Origin: Gracilibacillus alcaliphilus | GTDB taxonomy: Bacteria > Bacillota > Bacilli > Bacillales > Amphibacillaceae | DNA: 64,000 bases | Direction: 5' to 3' | Assembly: GCF_016909015.1 (NCBI RefSeq) | Contig: NZ_JAFBFA010000012.1 | Location: 54,539-118,538 of the forward strand | Notes under the pieces: model-generated | Databases searched by the model: none | Told to the model about the DNA's origin: nothing | What the model saw: the letters and a program-made list of their open reading frames with translations, nothing else | Program-made: the position numbers and the translations under genes | In this document: positions 9,190 to 17,854 of the stretch, piece after piece | How positions within the stretch are numbered: the first letter of the stretch is position 1 | Layout: every line of letters starts with the position of its first letter

Positions 9190-10071
9190 TTAATCTTCCC
9201 TCCTTATTATTGCTCGCACATAGAAAACAGCAAATATCAGCATAAAAATTAACATATAAATTGAAATTGCTGAAGCGAAACCGAAGTCTAAATTTTGAAA
9301 AGCTTTAAAATATACATAAGTTGAAAGTATCTCTGTAGAATTTACTGGACCTCCACCTGTCATAATATAAATTAAATCGAATGTACGGAAAGTCCAAATT
9401 AATTCTAAGGTAGTTACGGTTAGTAAAATACCCTTAATCTGTGGTAATGAGATGAGAAAGAATCTTTTTAGTTGTGTTGCCCCGTCTACTTCAGCGGCCT
9501 CTAAAGTATCTTCAGGTATGGTTTGAAAAGCTGCTAGTATCATTAACATAGCAAAAGGAAAACCACGCCAAACATTCGCTAATATAACACCGAACAATGC
9601 AAATCGCTCATCACTTAACCACGGGATTCCGCTTTCTAAGATCCCACTATTTACAAGAATTACATTTACCAGACCAAATGGCGATAACAATAAAACCCAA
9701 ATAGAACCAACTACCGCACTTGATAACAACCACGGAAACATAACGATTGACCTAAAAAAACTTCTAACTTTCTGATTAATCTTTTGATTCAACAGAATGG
9801 CAAAAATCATTCCCGTAATAATAACTAATGTCACAGAAAGAATAGTAAACAAAAGAGTATTTCTTAAAGCAATCCAAAAAATTGAATCTTTAAATACAAG
9901 AATATAATTTTCTATTCCAGAAAAAACAGGGTTACCATAATCTTGGAAGTCAAACAAGCTCATCTCTATTACCAAATATAAAGGGTATATAGTTAATAGA
10001 ATTAAAACACTCATTGCTGGTAGTATAAAAGATATTTTTATAGCACGTTCTTTGAGAATACTTTTTTTCAT
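9190..10071 (-). CDS. Carbohydrate ABC transporter permease, MalF/UgpA type
   Basis: A 293-residue membrane protein with six predicted segments. The EAA loop (TLEAAEVDGATQLKRFFLISLP) is near residue 200 and FDLIYIMTGGGPVNSTEILSTYVY, a conserved UgpA/MalF segment, near residue 240. It lies between the binding-protein gene, from which a hairpin separates it, and the MalG-type permease. It forms the membrane channel of the second importer. Confidence 0.9.
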   Translation of the reverse strand: MKKSILKERAIKISFILPAMSVLILLTIYPLYLVIEMSLFDFQDYGNPVFSGIENYILVFKDSIFWIALRNTLLFTILSVTLVIITGMIFAILLNQKINQKVRSFFRSIVMFPWLLSSAVVGSIWVLLLSPFGLVNVILVNSGILESGIPWLSDERFALFGVILANVWRGFPFAMLMILAAFQTIPEDTLEAAEVDGATQLKRFFLISLPQIKGILLTVTTLELIWTFRTFDLIYIMTGGGPVNSTEILSTYVYFKAFQNLDFGFASAISIYMLIFMLIFAVFYVRAIIRRED

Positions 10072-10118
10072 CAGCAGTACCCCTCCAAGTAGGACGATTT
10101 CATATCGCTATAATCCGG

Positions 10119-10175
10119 AAAAATAGGTGCTTACCAAGAAACACCATTAGCTTCTTGAATAAGCACACCTATTTT
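10119..10175 (-). terminator. Hairpin between binding-protein and permease genes
   Basis: Long arms, AAAATAGGTG(TG)CTTATTCAAGAA and TTCTTGGTAAGCACCTATTTTT as read on the minus strand, end in a T run. It starts three bases after the binding-protein stop. A leaky terminator here would give more binding protein than permease, a common arrangement in such operons. Confidence 0.65.
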
Positions 10176-10177
10176 AT

Positions 10178-11515
10178 TTATTCATATTTCTCAAATATTT
10201 CATCCCATGCTTGTGCTGCATCATCCAATGCTTCCTGAGCAGTCTTATCCCCTTTTAAATAATTTTGAATTTCATTTATCATCGCTTTTCTCATCACTGT
10301 ACTCTCAGGCATTTGTAAATCCGGATTGACCGGCTCTATTTCAATGCTTTGGTCAGCAAATACTTTCAATAAGGGATCACCTTGAATAAAATCTGCTTCC
10401 AATGCAATTTTGTTATGAGGAAGTTGATTAGTGACCTCTGCCCACTTTTCCTGTATATCCGGTTGCATCATATATTCAATAAATAACCATGCTTCCTCTT
10501 TGTTTGTACTAGTTGAAGAAATTCCTAGTGCTCCACCACCTGCAACTGTCCCTTTGGTGGCACCTTCAGGCATTGCAGTTACTCCAAAATCTAAATCTGG
10601 ATTAGCCGATTGTTGAATACCAATTCCCCATGGACCATCAAACATAAATGCCGTCGTCTCTGCACTAAAGTTAGATCGCTTATCTTGCTCTGTACCAGAT
10701 AATTCACCTGGGGTTGCAAGGCTATGTTCCTTGATCAAATCTCCATAGAATTCTAAAGCGCTTACACCTTCCTCTGTATTAAAACCTGCTCGACCATCTT
10801 TTATTAATTCTACACCTGCCTGTAACATAAATGGCCATACTTCTGTATTTACAGTTGATGGAGGCTCTGCTGCTATATTTCCGGTAAAAGCATATTGGTT
10901 TTTAGAAGGATCTGTTAATGCAATACTAGCTTCTAAATACTCCTCCCATGTAGCAGGCGGTTCAATCCCCGCCTCTTCTAACATCCGCTTATTATAAAAT
11001 AATGCTGTATTGCCTGTCATCAATCCCATAACATAGTGTTGATCTTGCCAAGGGGTCCAATATGGTCCATTGTTACTTTCTTGAAATTCCTCAGATTGCT
11101 GCTCATAATATTCATCTAATGGATGGAGGATACCTGAAGCTGCAAACTCTGCTACCCATGGAGACGATAAAGCTATTACATCAGGTGCGATTTCACCGGC
11201 ATGGGTGGTCAAGATTTTAGAATGCACTTCATTAAAAGGCATATCCTCTATTATTAAATCTATTTCAGGATATTTTTCTTCAAAGCCTGATTCAATCTCT
11301 TCAAAAAATTCTGTACCTTGTTCACCCTGTTCACCTCTCCACCATTGAAGCCATGTAATTTCTTTTTTTTCATTATCTGAAGCTGCATTTCCATTGGGCT
11401 CAGTCTCATTAGCAGATTCATTCTCATTATTTGTCATCTGCGCAGAACAACCGGAAGCTACAAGTAATAGTAACCATACAAACAACAGCAATTTACCAAT
11501 ATTAATTATTTTCAT
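10178..11515 (-). CDS. Sugar ABC transporter substrate-binding lipoprotein
   Basis: A 445-residue family 1 binding protein with lipobox LLLVASGC (Cys about residue 23) and an Asn/Glu-rich linker. Sequence such as ITWLQWWRGEQGEQGTEFFEE and FMFDGPWGI is typical of CUT1 binders for sugars, polyols or glycerol phosphate. It is third in the minus-strand operon after deoR and pfk and is followed by the permeases. The pairing with phosphofructokinase and ketose-bisphosphate aldolase suggests a sugar that enters glycolysis as a ketose phosphate; this is inference. Confidence 0.9.
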   Translation of the reverse strand: MKIINIGKLLLFVWLLLLVASGCSAQMTNNENESANETEPNGNAASDNEKKEITWLQWWRGEQGEQGTEFFEEIESGFEEKYPEIDLIIEDMPFNEVHSKILTTHAGEIAPDVIALSSPWVAEFAASGILHPLDEYYEQQSEEFQESNNGPYWTPWQDQHYVMGLMTGNTALFYNKRMLEEAGIEPPATWEEYLEASIALTDPSKNQYAFTGNIAAEPPSTVNTEVWPFMLQAGVELIKDGRAGFNTEEGVSALEFYGDLIKEHSLATPGELSGTEQDKRSNFSAETTAFMFDGPWGIGIQQSANPDLDFGVTAMPEGATKGTVAGGGALGISSTSTNKEEAWLFIEYMMQPDIQEKWAEVTNQLPHNKIALEADFIQGDPLLKVFADQSIEIEPVNPDLQMPESTVMRKAMINEIQNYLKGDKTAQEALDDAAQAWDEIFEKYE

Positions 11516-11585
11516 AATCCCATCTTCTCCTCATAGATAGATTTATAATCCTATAAGATAATTAAAAGATTTATCATCACTCCTT

Positions 11586-12764
11586 TCATACATAATTATT
11601 ACCTAACCAAGCTAGTTCCAAATCTTCATGACCAATGATTGGATAGATATACTCTTTAAATGCAACAGTTGGCACCAATTTGTCAGCATTCCAAAATTCT
11701 TTATCTAAAGATCGTTCCACACCTGCAATTTGATGCAGTTCATGCCATCCTATTGTATATAAATAAGGATCGGAACTTACTCTATTAATGTTTACCATAC
11801 CTCCTGAATAGCCTTGTAAACCATGCTGTATCGCTGCTTCACCAAGACTATATGCACAATTACAATCCAATGGTAAATGAACTCCTGGCGTAATTCTGAA
11901 TAACATATTGGGCACAGTAATCTTTGACTCATATCCAAGATTTTCACTGATTAGCTTGGCAATAATAGCGCTTATCCCACCTTTATTGCTTCTAACTTCA
12001 TCCTGAGATATGAAACTATTATCGGTAAGATTAGTTATCTGCATATGATCTGGTACAGTCACAATGATACTTCTATTAACATTTTTGTAAGCGCTGTCTA
12101 TTTTTTGTAAAATTTCCTCCACACTGATTTGATGCGTTGGGAAAAAAGCCAGATCTGGAATTCCGGTATGTTCTTTATATAAGTTAGCGGATATAGACAG
12201 CCAAGACTGGTTTCCACCCATAATTTCAATTAGTTCCACTCTTTTATTTTGCTTCAATGATAGAATATCTTTTGCTATTAATGGAATTAAAGTACTCGTA
12301 AATTTTGCAGCACTAGGATAACCTGGTGAAAAGTCTGTTCCTAATAAATCATTGTCTATTGTTTTCGGGATATGAACAAATTTAATATCTATACTATGTG
12401 TCTCTGCATATTCATTAAATTTTAGTATGGTTCGAGAAGATCCATTTCCACCAATGTAACAAAATATTTTCACTTTTAGTTTTTGCAGGAATGTAAATAT
12501 TTCGGCTAATTCCTCTTCTTTCAATGGATGCCTTGATGTACGCAATACTGCCCCAGGCTGTTGTGTAGATTGTTTAATTGCCGTATGGTTATGGTTTAAG
12601 ACAGTGATATTATTTGATAGTAATCCTTCTATTCCATAATGTACGCCATATATTTTGTCAATTAGATCAGAATTCAGACTGGACTCAAGAAACCCTAATA
12701 CGGAATGATTAATTACAGGAGTCGGCCCGCCTGACTGCCCTATCATAACATTTATTCTTTTCAT
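11586..12764 (-). CDS. 6-phosphofructokinase family protein (atypical signature)
   Basis: A 392-residue PFK-fold protein, longer than the roughly 320 residues of housekeeping bacterial PfkA. Visible motifs are SGGPTPVINHS (11-21), IGGNGSS (105-110), the catalytic PKTIDNDLLGTDFSPG (133-148; D137 and D139 present) and MGGNQSW (182-188). The GGPT-VIN and TDFSPG style matches the divergent long PFK group often annotated as PPi-dependent. At the phosphoryl-donor site it reads GGNG rather than GGDG (ATP type) or GGDD (PPi type), so the donor cannot be predicted. It sits between the DeoR regulator and the importer, so a dedicated ketose-phosphate kinase for the imported sugar is likely. Confidence 0.8.
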   Translation of the reverse strand: MKRINVMIGQSGGPTPVINHSVLGFLESSLNSDLIDKIYGVHYGIEGLLSNNITVLNHNHTAIKQSTQQPGAVLRTSRHPLKEEELAEIFTFLQKLKVKIFCYIGGNGSSRTILKFNEYAETHSIDIKFVHIPKTIDNDLLGTDFSPGYPSAAKFTSTLIPLIAKDILSLKQNKRVELIEIMGGNQSWLSISANLYKEHTGIPDLAFFPTHQISVEEILQKIDSAYKNVNRSIIVTVPDHMQITNLTDNSFISQDEVRSNKGGISAIIAKLISENLGYESKITVPNMLFRITPGVHLPLDCNCAYSLGEAAIQHGLQGYSGGMVNINRVSSDPYLYTIGWHELHQIAGVERSLDKEFWNADKLVPTVAFKEYIYPIIGHEDLELAWLGNNYV

Positions 12765-12784
12765 CTATTCACATCCTTTAGAAT

Positions 12785-13582
12785 TTATCCATTTCTTGGA
12801 GCTACAATTAAATGACATAGACTTTGTAAATTCTTTTTTGTTTCCATATCAATACCGTCATCTACTATTACTGTATGTGTCTTTGATAACGCTGCTATTT
12901 GAATGGTGCTTTCCTTATTTAGCTTAGACGAATCTACTAACCAAATTACTTCTTTGCCTGATTTCAACAACTGAGACTTTACTTCAGCCTCTAAAATATC
13001 GTTTCCTGAAAAGCCTCTATTTAAGGATAGAGCTGAAATACCTAAAAACACCTTATCCGCAACAACTTGCATTAAAATACCATTCATCAATGGGTTTAGT
13101 AATGTAGTAGTTCGCGACCTAAATACCCCTCCTGTAATAATTGTTTGTATACCACTTCTTCCTTCAAGCTCTTCAGCTATATTTATTGCTGTTACTATAG
13201 CAGTTACACCTTCAACATCCTTTATATTTTTTGCTAATTCCATTGCTGTAGAGCCTGCATCAATCACGATTGTTTCATTAGGCTTTATTAGTGAGGCTGC
13301 ACACTTTCCGATTTCAGCCTTTCCTTTTTGGTTTGCTATAGACTGTCGATAATATCTCTCATTTAAAAAATTTGTATCCTTATGTGTCTGTGGATCTAGC
13401 CACTTAGCTCCTCCTCTAATACGAATGATTTGATTTTCTTTATCTAGTAATTCAAGATCACGCCTTATCGTAATCTCAGAAACATTTAATTTCTTTGCCA
13501 AATCACTTATAAATACTTTATTTTCTTTTTTTATAATCTCCAATAACTCATCTCTTCTTTCATTTACTTCCATATTGCTCAC
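12785..13582 (-). CDS. DeoR/GlpR family transcriptional regulator
   Basis: A 265-residue repressor-type protein. The N-terminal DeoR helix-turn-helix (VFISDLAKKLNVSEITIRRDLELLDKE, about 18-45) is followed by the family RIRGGAKW and a C-terminal sugar-phosphate sensing domain (KAEIGKCAASLIKPNETIVIDAGSTAMELAKNI). First gene of the operon with pfk and the importer, divergent from the aldolase gene. It probably senses a phosphorylated sugar intermediate and binds the TTATCAT-type repeats in the divergent gap. Confidence 0.9.
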   Translation of the reverse strand: MSNMEVNERRDELLEIIKKENKVFISDLAKKLNVSEITIRRDLELLDKENQIIRIRGGAKWLDPQTHKDTNFLNERYYRQSIANQKGKAEIGKCAASLIKPNETIVIDAGSTAMELAKNIKDVEGVTAIVTAINIAEELEGRSGIQTIITGGVFRSRTTTLLNPLMNGILMQVVADKVFLGISALSLNRGFSGNDILEAEVKSQLLKSGKEVIWLVDSSKLNKESTIQIAALSKTHTVIVDDGIDMETKKNLQSLCHLIVAPRNG

Positions 13583-13787
13583 CCTTATTTATCAATGATA
13601 TAATATGATAATATACATTTATTTTTATCATTTATTATCACGTTTTTTTATTTTCATTTTATTAAAATCAATAATAAAGCATTACATTTTGTTTGTAAAG
13701 AGCATATTGATTATTTTACAAAAATGCTTTATGATAAATAATGATAAAATTATCATAATTTATCACATTCTAATGGAGGTGTTTTTG
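13583..13787. promoter_or_regulatory. Divergent promoter region with repeated TTATCAT/ATGATAA boxes
   Basis: A good promoter for the aldolase gene is TTGATT (13707-13712), a 17-base spacer and TATGAT (13730-13735). Directly over and after the -10 lie tandem and inverted ATGATAA/TTATCAT boxes (about 13731-13765). More occur near the regulator start (about 13588-13613 and 13623-13641). Such clustered boxes are what a DeoR-type repressor binding both promoters would need. The operator assignment is inference. Confidence 0.6.
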
Positions 13788-14636
13788 ATGAGTTTAGTAT
13801 CTATGAAAGAACTACTAAAGGACGCAGACAAACATGGCTATGCAGTTGGACAATTTAATATTATGACCTTAGAGTTTGCTGAAACGATTGCCAAGGTTGC
13901 TGCAGAACAGAGATCACCATTAATATTTGGTGCTGGTGAACCAACTATTCAATATATTGGACTAAAAAGTTTAGTTAAACATGTAGAAATCATAGCTAGT
14001 AAACATGACATTCCGATTGCGCTCCATTTAGATCACGGGAGCAGTTTTGAAATCGCTGTCAAGGCGATGTATGCCGGTTTTAGTTCTATAATGTATGATG
14101 GATCTCAGTTACCGCTAAATAAAAATATTGAAATGACAAACAAAATCAAAGCTGTTGCTGATGTTCTAAATGTATCACTTGAAGGTGAGGTTGGTGTTAT
14201 TGGAGGAATAGAAGAAGGCGTGAATAATTCCAATCAAGGATTAGCTAATATTGACGATGCCTTACTATACTGGAATGAAACGAATGTAGATGCATTGGCC
14301 TTAGCAGTTGGTACGGCTCATGGTATGTATACAGAAGCACCCAAAATTAACCTCGATTTAATTAGATCGGCTTCTCAACAAATAAATGGGTTCCTTGTAT
14401 TACATGGTGGTTCGGGTGTACTACATAAAGACATAGAAAAGGCAATAAAAGCTGGCATTAGGAAAATTAATGTAAATACCGAAAATTGCGTCGCTTATAC
14501 GAATGAAATACGAGACTATTTAATTCAACACCCTTCTCTAACTGACCCAAGGGCATTTCACATAAAAGGCAGAGAAGCTATTGAAAAAGTAGTTACTAGT
14601 AAAATTCAATTATTTGGGAGCAATAATAGGATTTAA
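13788..14636 (+). CDS. Class II ketose-bisphosphate aldolase (fructose/tagatose-bisphosphate type)
   Basis: A 282-residue zinc-dependent aldolase of the FbaA/GatY/KbaY family. Zinc-site His residues appear in LHLDHGSSFE, GTAHGMY and LHGGSGV; the YDGSQLPLNKNIEMT segment and the phosphate-binding KINVNTE are present. The frame is open 61 codons further upstream, but GGAGGT lies just before this ATG and the extra stretch would span the promoter, so this start was chosen. It would split a ketose-1,6-bisphosphate to triose phosphates, completing a path with the PFK-like kinase encoded divergently. Fructose versus tagatose specificity cannot be read by eye. Confidence 0.9.
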   Translation: MSLVSMKELLKDADKHGYAVGQFNIMTLEFAETIAKVAAEQRSPLIFGAGEPTIQYIGLKSLVKHVEIIASKHDIPIALHLDHGSSFEIAVKAMYAGFSSIMYDGSQLPLNKNIEMTNKIKAVADVLNVSLEGEVGVIGGIEEGVNNSNQGLANIDDALLYWNETNVDALALAVGTAHGMYTEAPKINLDLIRSASQQINGFLVLHGGSGVLHKDIEKAIKAGIRKINVNTENCVAYTNEIRDYLIQHPSLTDPRAFHIKGREAIEKVVTSKIQLFGSNNRI

Positions 14637-14652
14637 TAACAAAAAATATATA

Positions 14653-14685
14653 AGCCCCTTAATCTATTTGAACAGATAAGGGGCT
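14653..14685. terminator. Convergent bidirectional terminator
   Basis: Arms AGCCCCTTA and TAAGGGGCT lie between the aldolase gene (plus) and the symporter gene (minus). The minus-strand tail (TATATATTTTTT) is the more T-rich. Confidence 0.8.
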
Positions 14686-14691
14686 CTATCA

Positions 14692-16188
14692 TTAATTCGC
14701 CTTCTTCAACACCAATTCACTATGTTTCTCGTTTGCCGTGAATAGTCCGATAACGATCATCACCGCAAAGGAGGCTAGTGACGCAAAGAACATGGCTAAG
14801 TAGATGTTTTCGATGACATTAAACTGTGTAAATACAACATATAATGCGGAACCGGTAATAACAGCTGCAATCGCTCCATAATTGGTTGCCTTTTTCCAAA
14901 AGTATCCTAATGAAATAGGCGCCAAGATTCCAGATAAGATAGCAGAGAAGCTGAATTGAATCATAATCGACAATGAATCTGGCCGATCAAACGAAATATA
15001 TAATGACCAAAGGCCGACAACTACTAATGCACCTTTAGCTACTTTCACTGCTTGCTGCTCTAATTGTTCAGGAGAGATCCCTTTCTTAAACAATGGTGCT
15101 AACACGCGGAAAAAGTCATTTCCAATACTTGTTGTAACCCCTAAATACAAGGCATCTGTACTGGAGAGAATCGCTGAGATAATACCAACAATCATAAATG
15201 CAGCAATGATTGTAGGGAAGGATTCGATAACATACGTTGGAATCGCTGCATCAGGACTGGACAAATTTGGATACAGCACACGTGCTGCCAAACCGCCAAG
15301 CACCATTAAAGTAGAGATAACAAATAATACCGCACCTGCTGACAATGTAAACGGTGCTAGGTCTTCTTCCTTCTCAATTGATAATATTTTATTCAATAAA
15401 TGTGGCATTAAGATAAAGCTGAATAAAAGGAATTGAACTGCCAGAATAGCCATTACGCTATTATAAGGCCCGTTCTCACCAATAAACGAAATAAGGTCTG
15501 GATCAATCGCAGCCAATCTATCTGTTAATTCACCAAATACATTGAAGCCTCCACCGATTGTCCAAAAGAAGGAGACAACAATCAAGATTGATGTAATAGC
15601 CATCAACACCCCTTGCACACCGTCCGTAATCATCTGTGCAAAGGCACCGCCCAAGCCAATATAGACAATCGTAATGGTTACACCAATAATTGTACCCCAG
15701 AAGTAAGGAATACCAATAACCGTCTCAAATATGGTAGCAAGCCCGACATTTTGGCCAACAATATAATAGACATTAAATAAAATAAGTAAAGATACCAAAA
15801 CCTGTAATGCTTTTGAGTTATAACGCCGGCCTAACCATTCCGGTACGGTCGATATCTTACCGAATTTCTTACCGTAACGCCAGAACATCTTGGCAAAAAT
15901 CAACAGCCCTACCCATGATACCCCGAAGCAACCTAAGGTATACCATAACACAGATGTACCATATTCATAGGCAAGTCCCGGCACCCCAATAAACAAATTG
16001 GCACTGGAGTAGGTTGCTGCAAAACTGGCACCCACTAACAGAGGACTTACCTTGCCGCGAGCCGTTGCAAAGCCAACCATCGATTGACTATGAACTTTGC
16101 CTCTTTTTCCAATCCAAAAAATATAGCCAAAATAAATAATTAATATGCTTATAATAGTCCATTGCAGAAAACTAGAATCCACTAACAT
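14692..16188 (-). CDS. Sodium:solute symporter family protein (SSS)
   Basis: A 498-residue, roughly 13-segment membrane protein of the SSS family. Recognisable parts include GFATARGKVSPLLVGASFAATYSSANLFIGVPGLAYEYG near the N-terminus and ISAILSSTDALYLGVTTSIGNDFFR around residue 340, the family region that helps form the Na+ site. It is the last gene of the riboswitch-controlled operon with CoA-ester genes, so a small carboxylate such as acetoacetate is the simplest substrate guess. The adjacent 27-residue protein may be its partner. GGTGG precedes the ATG. Confidence 0.9.
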   Translation of the reverse strand: MLVDSSFLQWTIISILIIYFGYIFWIGKRGKVHSQSMVGFATARGKVSPLLVGASFAATYSSANLFIGVPGLAYEYGTSVLWYTLGCFGVSWVGLLIFAKMFWRYGKKFGKISTVPEWLGRRYNSKALQVLVSLLILFNVYYIVGQNVGLATIFETVIGIPYFWGTIIGVTITIVYIGLGGAFAQMITDGVQGVLMAITSILIVVSFFWTIGGGFNVFGELTDRLAAIDPDLISFIGENGPYNSVMAILAVQFLLFSFILMPHLLNKILSIEKEEDLAPFTLSAGAVLFVISTLMVLGGLAARVLYPNLSSPDAAIPTYVIESFPTIIAAFMIVGIISAILSSTDALYLGVTTSIGNDFFRVLAPLFKKGISPEQLEQQAVKVAKGALVVVGLWSLYISFDRPDSLSIMIQFSFSAILSGILAPISLGYFWKKATNYGAIAAVITGSALYVVFTQFNVIENIYLAMFFASLASFAVMIVIGLFTANEKHSELVLKKAN

Positions 16189-16203
16189 CCGGCTCTACCA
16201 CCC

Positions 16204-16287
16204 TTAACTTTTTTTATAAAACTTTGCCCAAATAGCCAAACCTGATAACCAAAAAAATGCAATTAACAAAAAGTATGTGAGAATCAT
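16204..16287 (-). CDS. 27-residue single-membrane-segment protein upstream of the symporter
   Basis: MILTYFLLIAFFWLSGLAIW followed by AKFYKKS: one hydrophobic helix of about 20 residues and a basic tail, which predicts N-out/C-in insertion. Its ATG overlaps the TGA of the OB-fold gene (ATGA) and AAAGGAG lies nine bases upstream, so it is well placed for coupled translation. The symporter starts 16 bases after its stop. Short membrane proteins directly before SSS transporters have precedents (YhdT with PanF, DUF3311 with MctP-type carriers). I do not recognise this exact family; an accessory subunit role is inference. Confidence 0.7.
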   Translation of the reverse strand: MILTYFLLIAFFWLSGLAIWAKFYKKS

Positions 16288-16694
16288 ACCCTTACTCCTT
16301 TCTCTTGAAAAAACGGTAATAGGAAACCATTGATCGATTGAAAATTAATCTCAACAGGTAATTGATAATACAGATCCTGCTCATCGATTAACAGATGGGT
16401 CAATAGAGATGGCCCTTCTTCCAATTCGACAATTCCTACTACATATGGCGCCCGTTCCTGCCAGGCTGGGTGACCAGCACGATGCACGACACTCCATGTA
16501 GTTAATTTTCCGTTACCTGAAGCAGCTTGCCATTTCAAATCAGATCCAAAGCAATCCGGACAGTGAGCCCGTGGATAGAAGACCCACTTATGGCAATCCT
16601 GACAACATTGCAAGTAAAACTTCTTCTCTTGTATATAGTCCCAAAAGGGCTGACTAATTGGTGTTATCGTCGGCTGTGGAAGTGAAATATTCAC
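16284..16694 (-). CDS. Zinc-ribbon OB-fold protein (DUF35/ChsH2-like), thiolase partner
   Basis: A 136-residue protein with an N-terminal helix (PFWDYIQEKKFYLQCCQDC), a four-Cys zinc ribbon (CQDC and CPDC, about residues 30-50) and an OB-fold acyl-CoA-binding domain (GKLTTWSVVHRAG, APYVVGIVELEEG). Such proteins form stable complexes with SCP2-type thiolases, and the SCP2-type gene lies directly upstream with a four-base overlap. Its role is probably to complete the active site or act as a scaffold for acyl-CoA transfer. Confidence 0.85.
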   Translation of the reverse strand: MNISLPQPTITPISQPFWDYIQEKKFYLQCCQDCHKWVFYPRAHCPDCFGSDLKWQAASGNGKLTTWSVVHRAGHPAWQERAPYVVGIVELEEGPSLLTHLLIDEQDLYYQLPVEINFQSINGFLLPFFQEKGVRV

Positions 16695-17854
16695 GATGGC
16701 TCTCCTCCTAACACTAACGCAGTCGTCTCACTTAAAGTCGCACCATTCCCGGTGACTAGTGCATGCTTAGCTTCAGGTATTTGTCGCCCTTCCGCCTCAC
16801 CGCGCAACTGGGTTACCGCTTCAACGATATGTGACATCCCCCCAGCCAAATCGGCCTGTCCAAAGCCTAGCTGACCACCATGTGTATTCAAAGGATAATC
16901 ACCATCATGGCCAAAGGTATGCTCCCTCATCAAGGAGCCGAATTGGCCAGGCTGACAAATACCAATACTCTCTAACTGGACAGCTACAACACTGGTATAA
17001 CAGTCATAAAGCGATAATAAGTCTAAATCTTGCCCGGTAATCCCTGCCTGCTTTAAGGCATGAGGGATGGAAAAGGCAAATGGATGCTGATCCACTGCCG
17101 GTGCTTGACTGACAGCCCGGTGTGTGATCTTCTCTCCTGCCCCTTTTATATAGACAGGCTTCTTCTTGGCCTGTCCCGCCTTTTCTTCCGTTGTTACAAT
17201 CACCGCTGCACCACCGGCACACGGCATTACGATTTCCAACAGTCGGAGCGGGTCCGCAATTAGCGGAGACTGCAGAATATCTTCTAACTCCACTGGTTTA
17301 TCATAAAAAATCGCCTTTGGATTGTTACAGGCATTTTTTCTTGCCCAATAGGCGATCCTTGCAAAATCTTCTTGTTTGGAACCATAGCTTTCCATATGCA
17401 GTCTCTTTAATAAAGCATAGGACGTATTGGCACCAGAAGCACCGAATGGTACGTCAAACTCACGAATTGGGTTACGATTGGGTGAACGAGGTATATTCCC
17501 CTTCTCATTTTTATTGGCCAGCACACAGATTACTGTTTCACACATCCCTGCTTCAATTGCAGCTGCTGCGCGCCAAACCATTCCAGCCCCTGTTGCCCCG
17601 CCTAAATCGACAGTATTAGACATAGTCGGAGCAATCCCTAAATATTCAGATACAGTTGCTGGCACATGCTGAGGCGTCTCTCCTACCTGAGGTCCGACCA
17701 GTAAACCATCAATATCCTCTTTATTTAAACCGGCATCCGCCAAAGCTAATTGGACAGATTCAGCAATTAAGCTTAATGTCGTTTTCCCCTCTGAATAGCG
17801 GACAGGCGGCAATTCGCCAATTCCTATAATTGCTCCTTTAGGACGCTTCACCAT
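16691..17854 (-). CDS. SCP2-type thiolase family protein (lipid-transfer/thiolase-like)
   Basis: A 387-residue thiolase-fold protein of the acetyl-CoA acetyltransferase-like SCPx group (IIGIGELPPVRYSEGKTTLSLIAESVQLALADAGLNKEDIDGLLVG at the N-terminus). The catalytic Cys position of ordinary thiolases (NSVCLGG in the paralogue at 19783-20949) reads VDLGGATGAG here, with no Cys. The C-terminal NTHGGQLGFGQADLAGG and TGNGATLSE are present. This is normal for SCP2-type members that work with a DUF35 partner. It follows the synthetase gene without a gap and overlaps the OB-fold gene by four bases. The exact reaction is unknown. Confidence 0.8.
   Translation of the reverse strand: MVKRPKGAIIGIGELPPVRYSEGKTTLSLIAESVQLALADAGLNKEDIDGLLVGPQVGETPQHVPATVSEYLGIAPTMSNTVDLGGATGAGMVWRAAAAIEAGMCETVICVLANKNEKGNIPRSPNRNPIREFDVPFGASGANTSYALLKRLHMESYGSKQEDFARIAYWARKNACNNPKAIFYDKPVELEDILQSPLIADPLRLLEIVMPCAGGAAVIVTTEEKAGQAKKKPVYIKGAGEKITHRAVSQAPAVDQHPFAFSIPHALKQAGITGQDLDLLSLYDCYTSVVAVQLESIGICQPGQFGSLMREHTFGHDGDYPLNTHGGQLGFGQADLAGGMSHIVEAVTQLRGEAEGRQIPEAKHALVTGNGATLSETTALVLGGEPS

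Noticed and set aside
13605..13787. N-terminal 61-codon extension of the aldolase
   Set aside because: It spans the promoter and operator boxes, is AT-rich low-complexity sequence, and a good GGAGGT site serves the later ATG.
17004..17672. Several frames antisense to the SCP2-type thiolase gene
   Set aside because: They are antisense shadows of a well-supported coding gene with no start signals.
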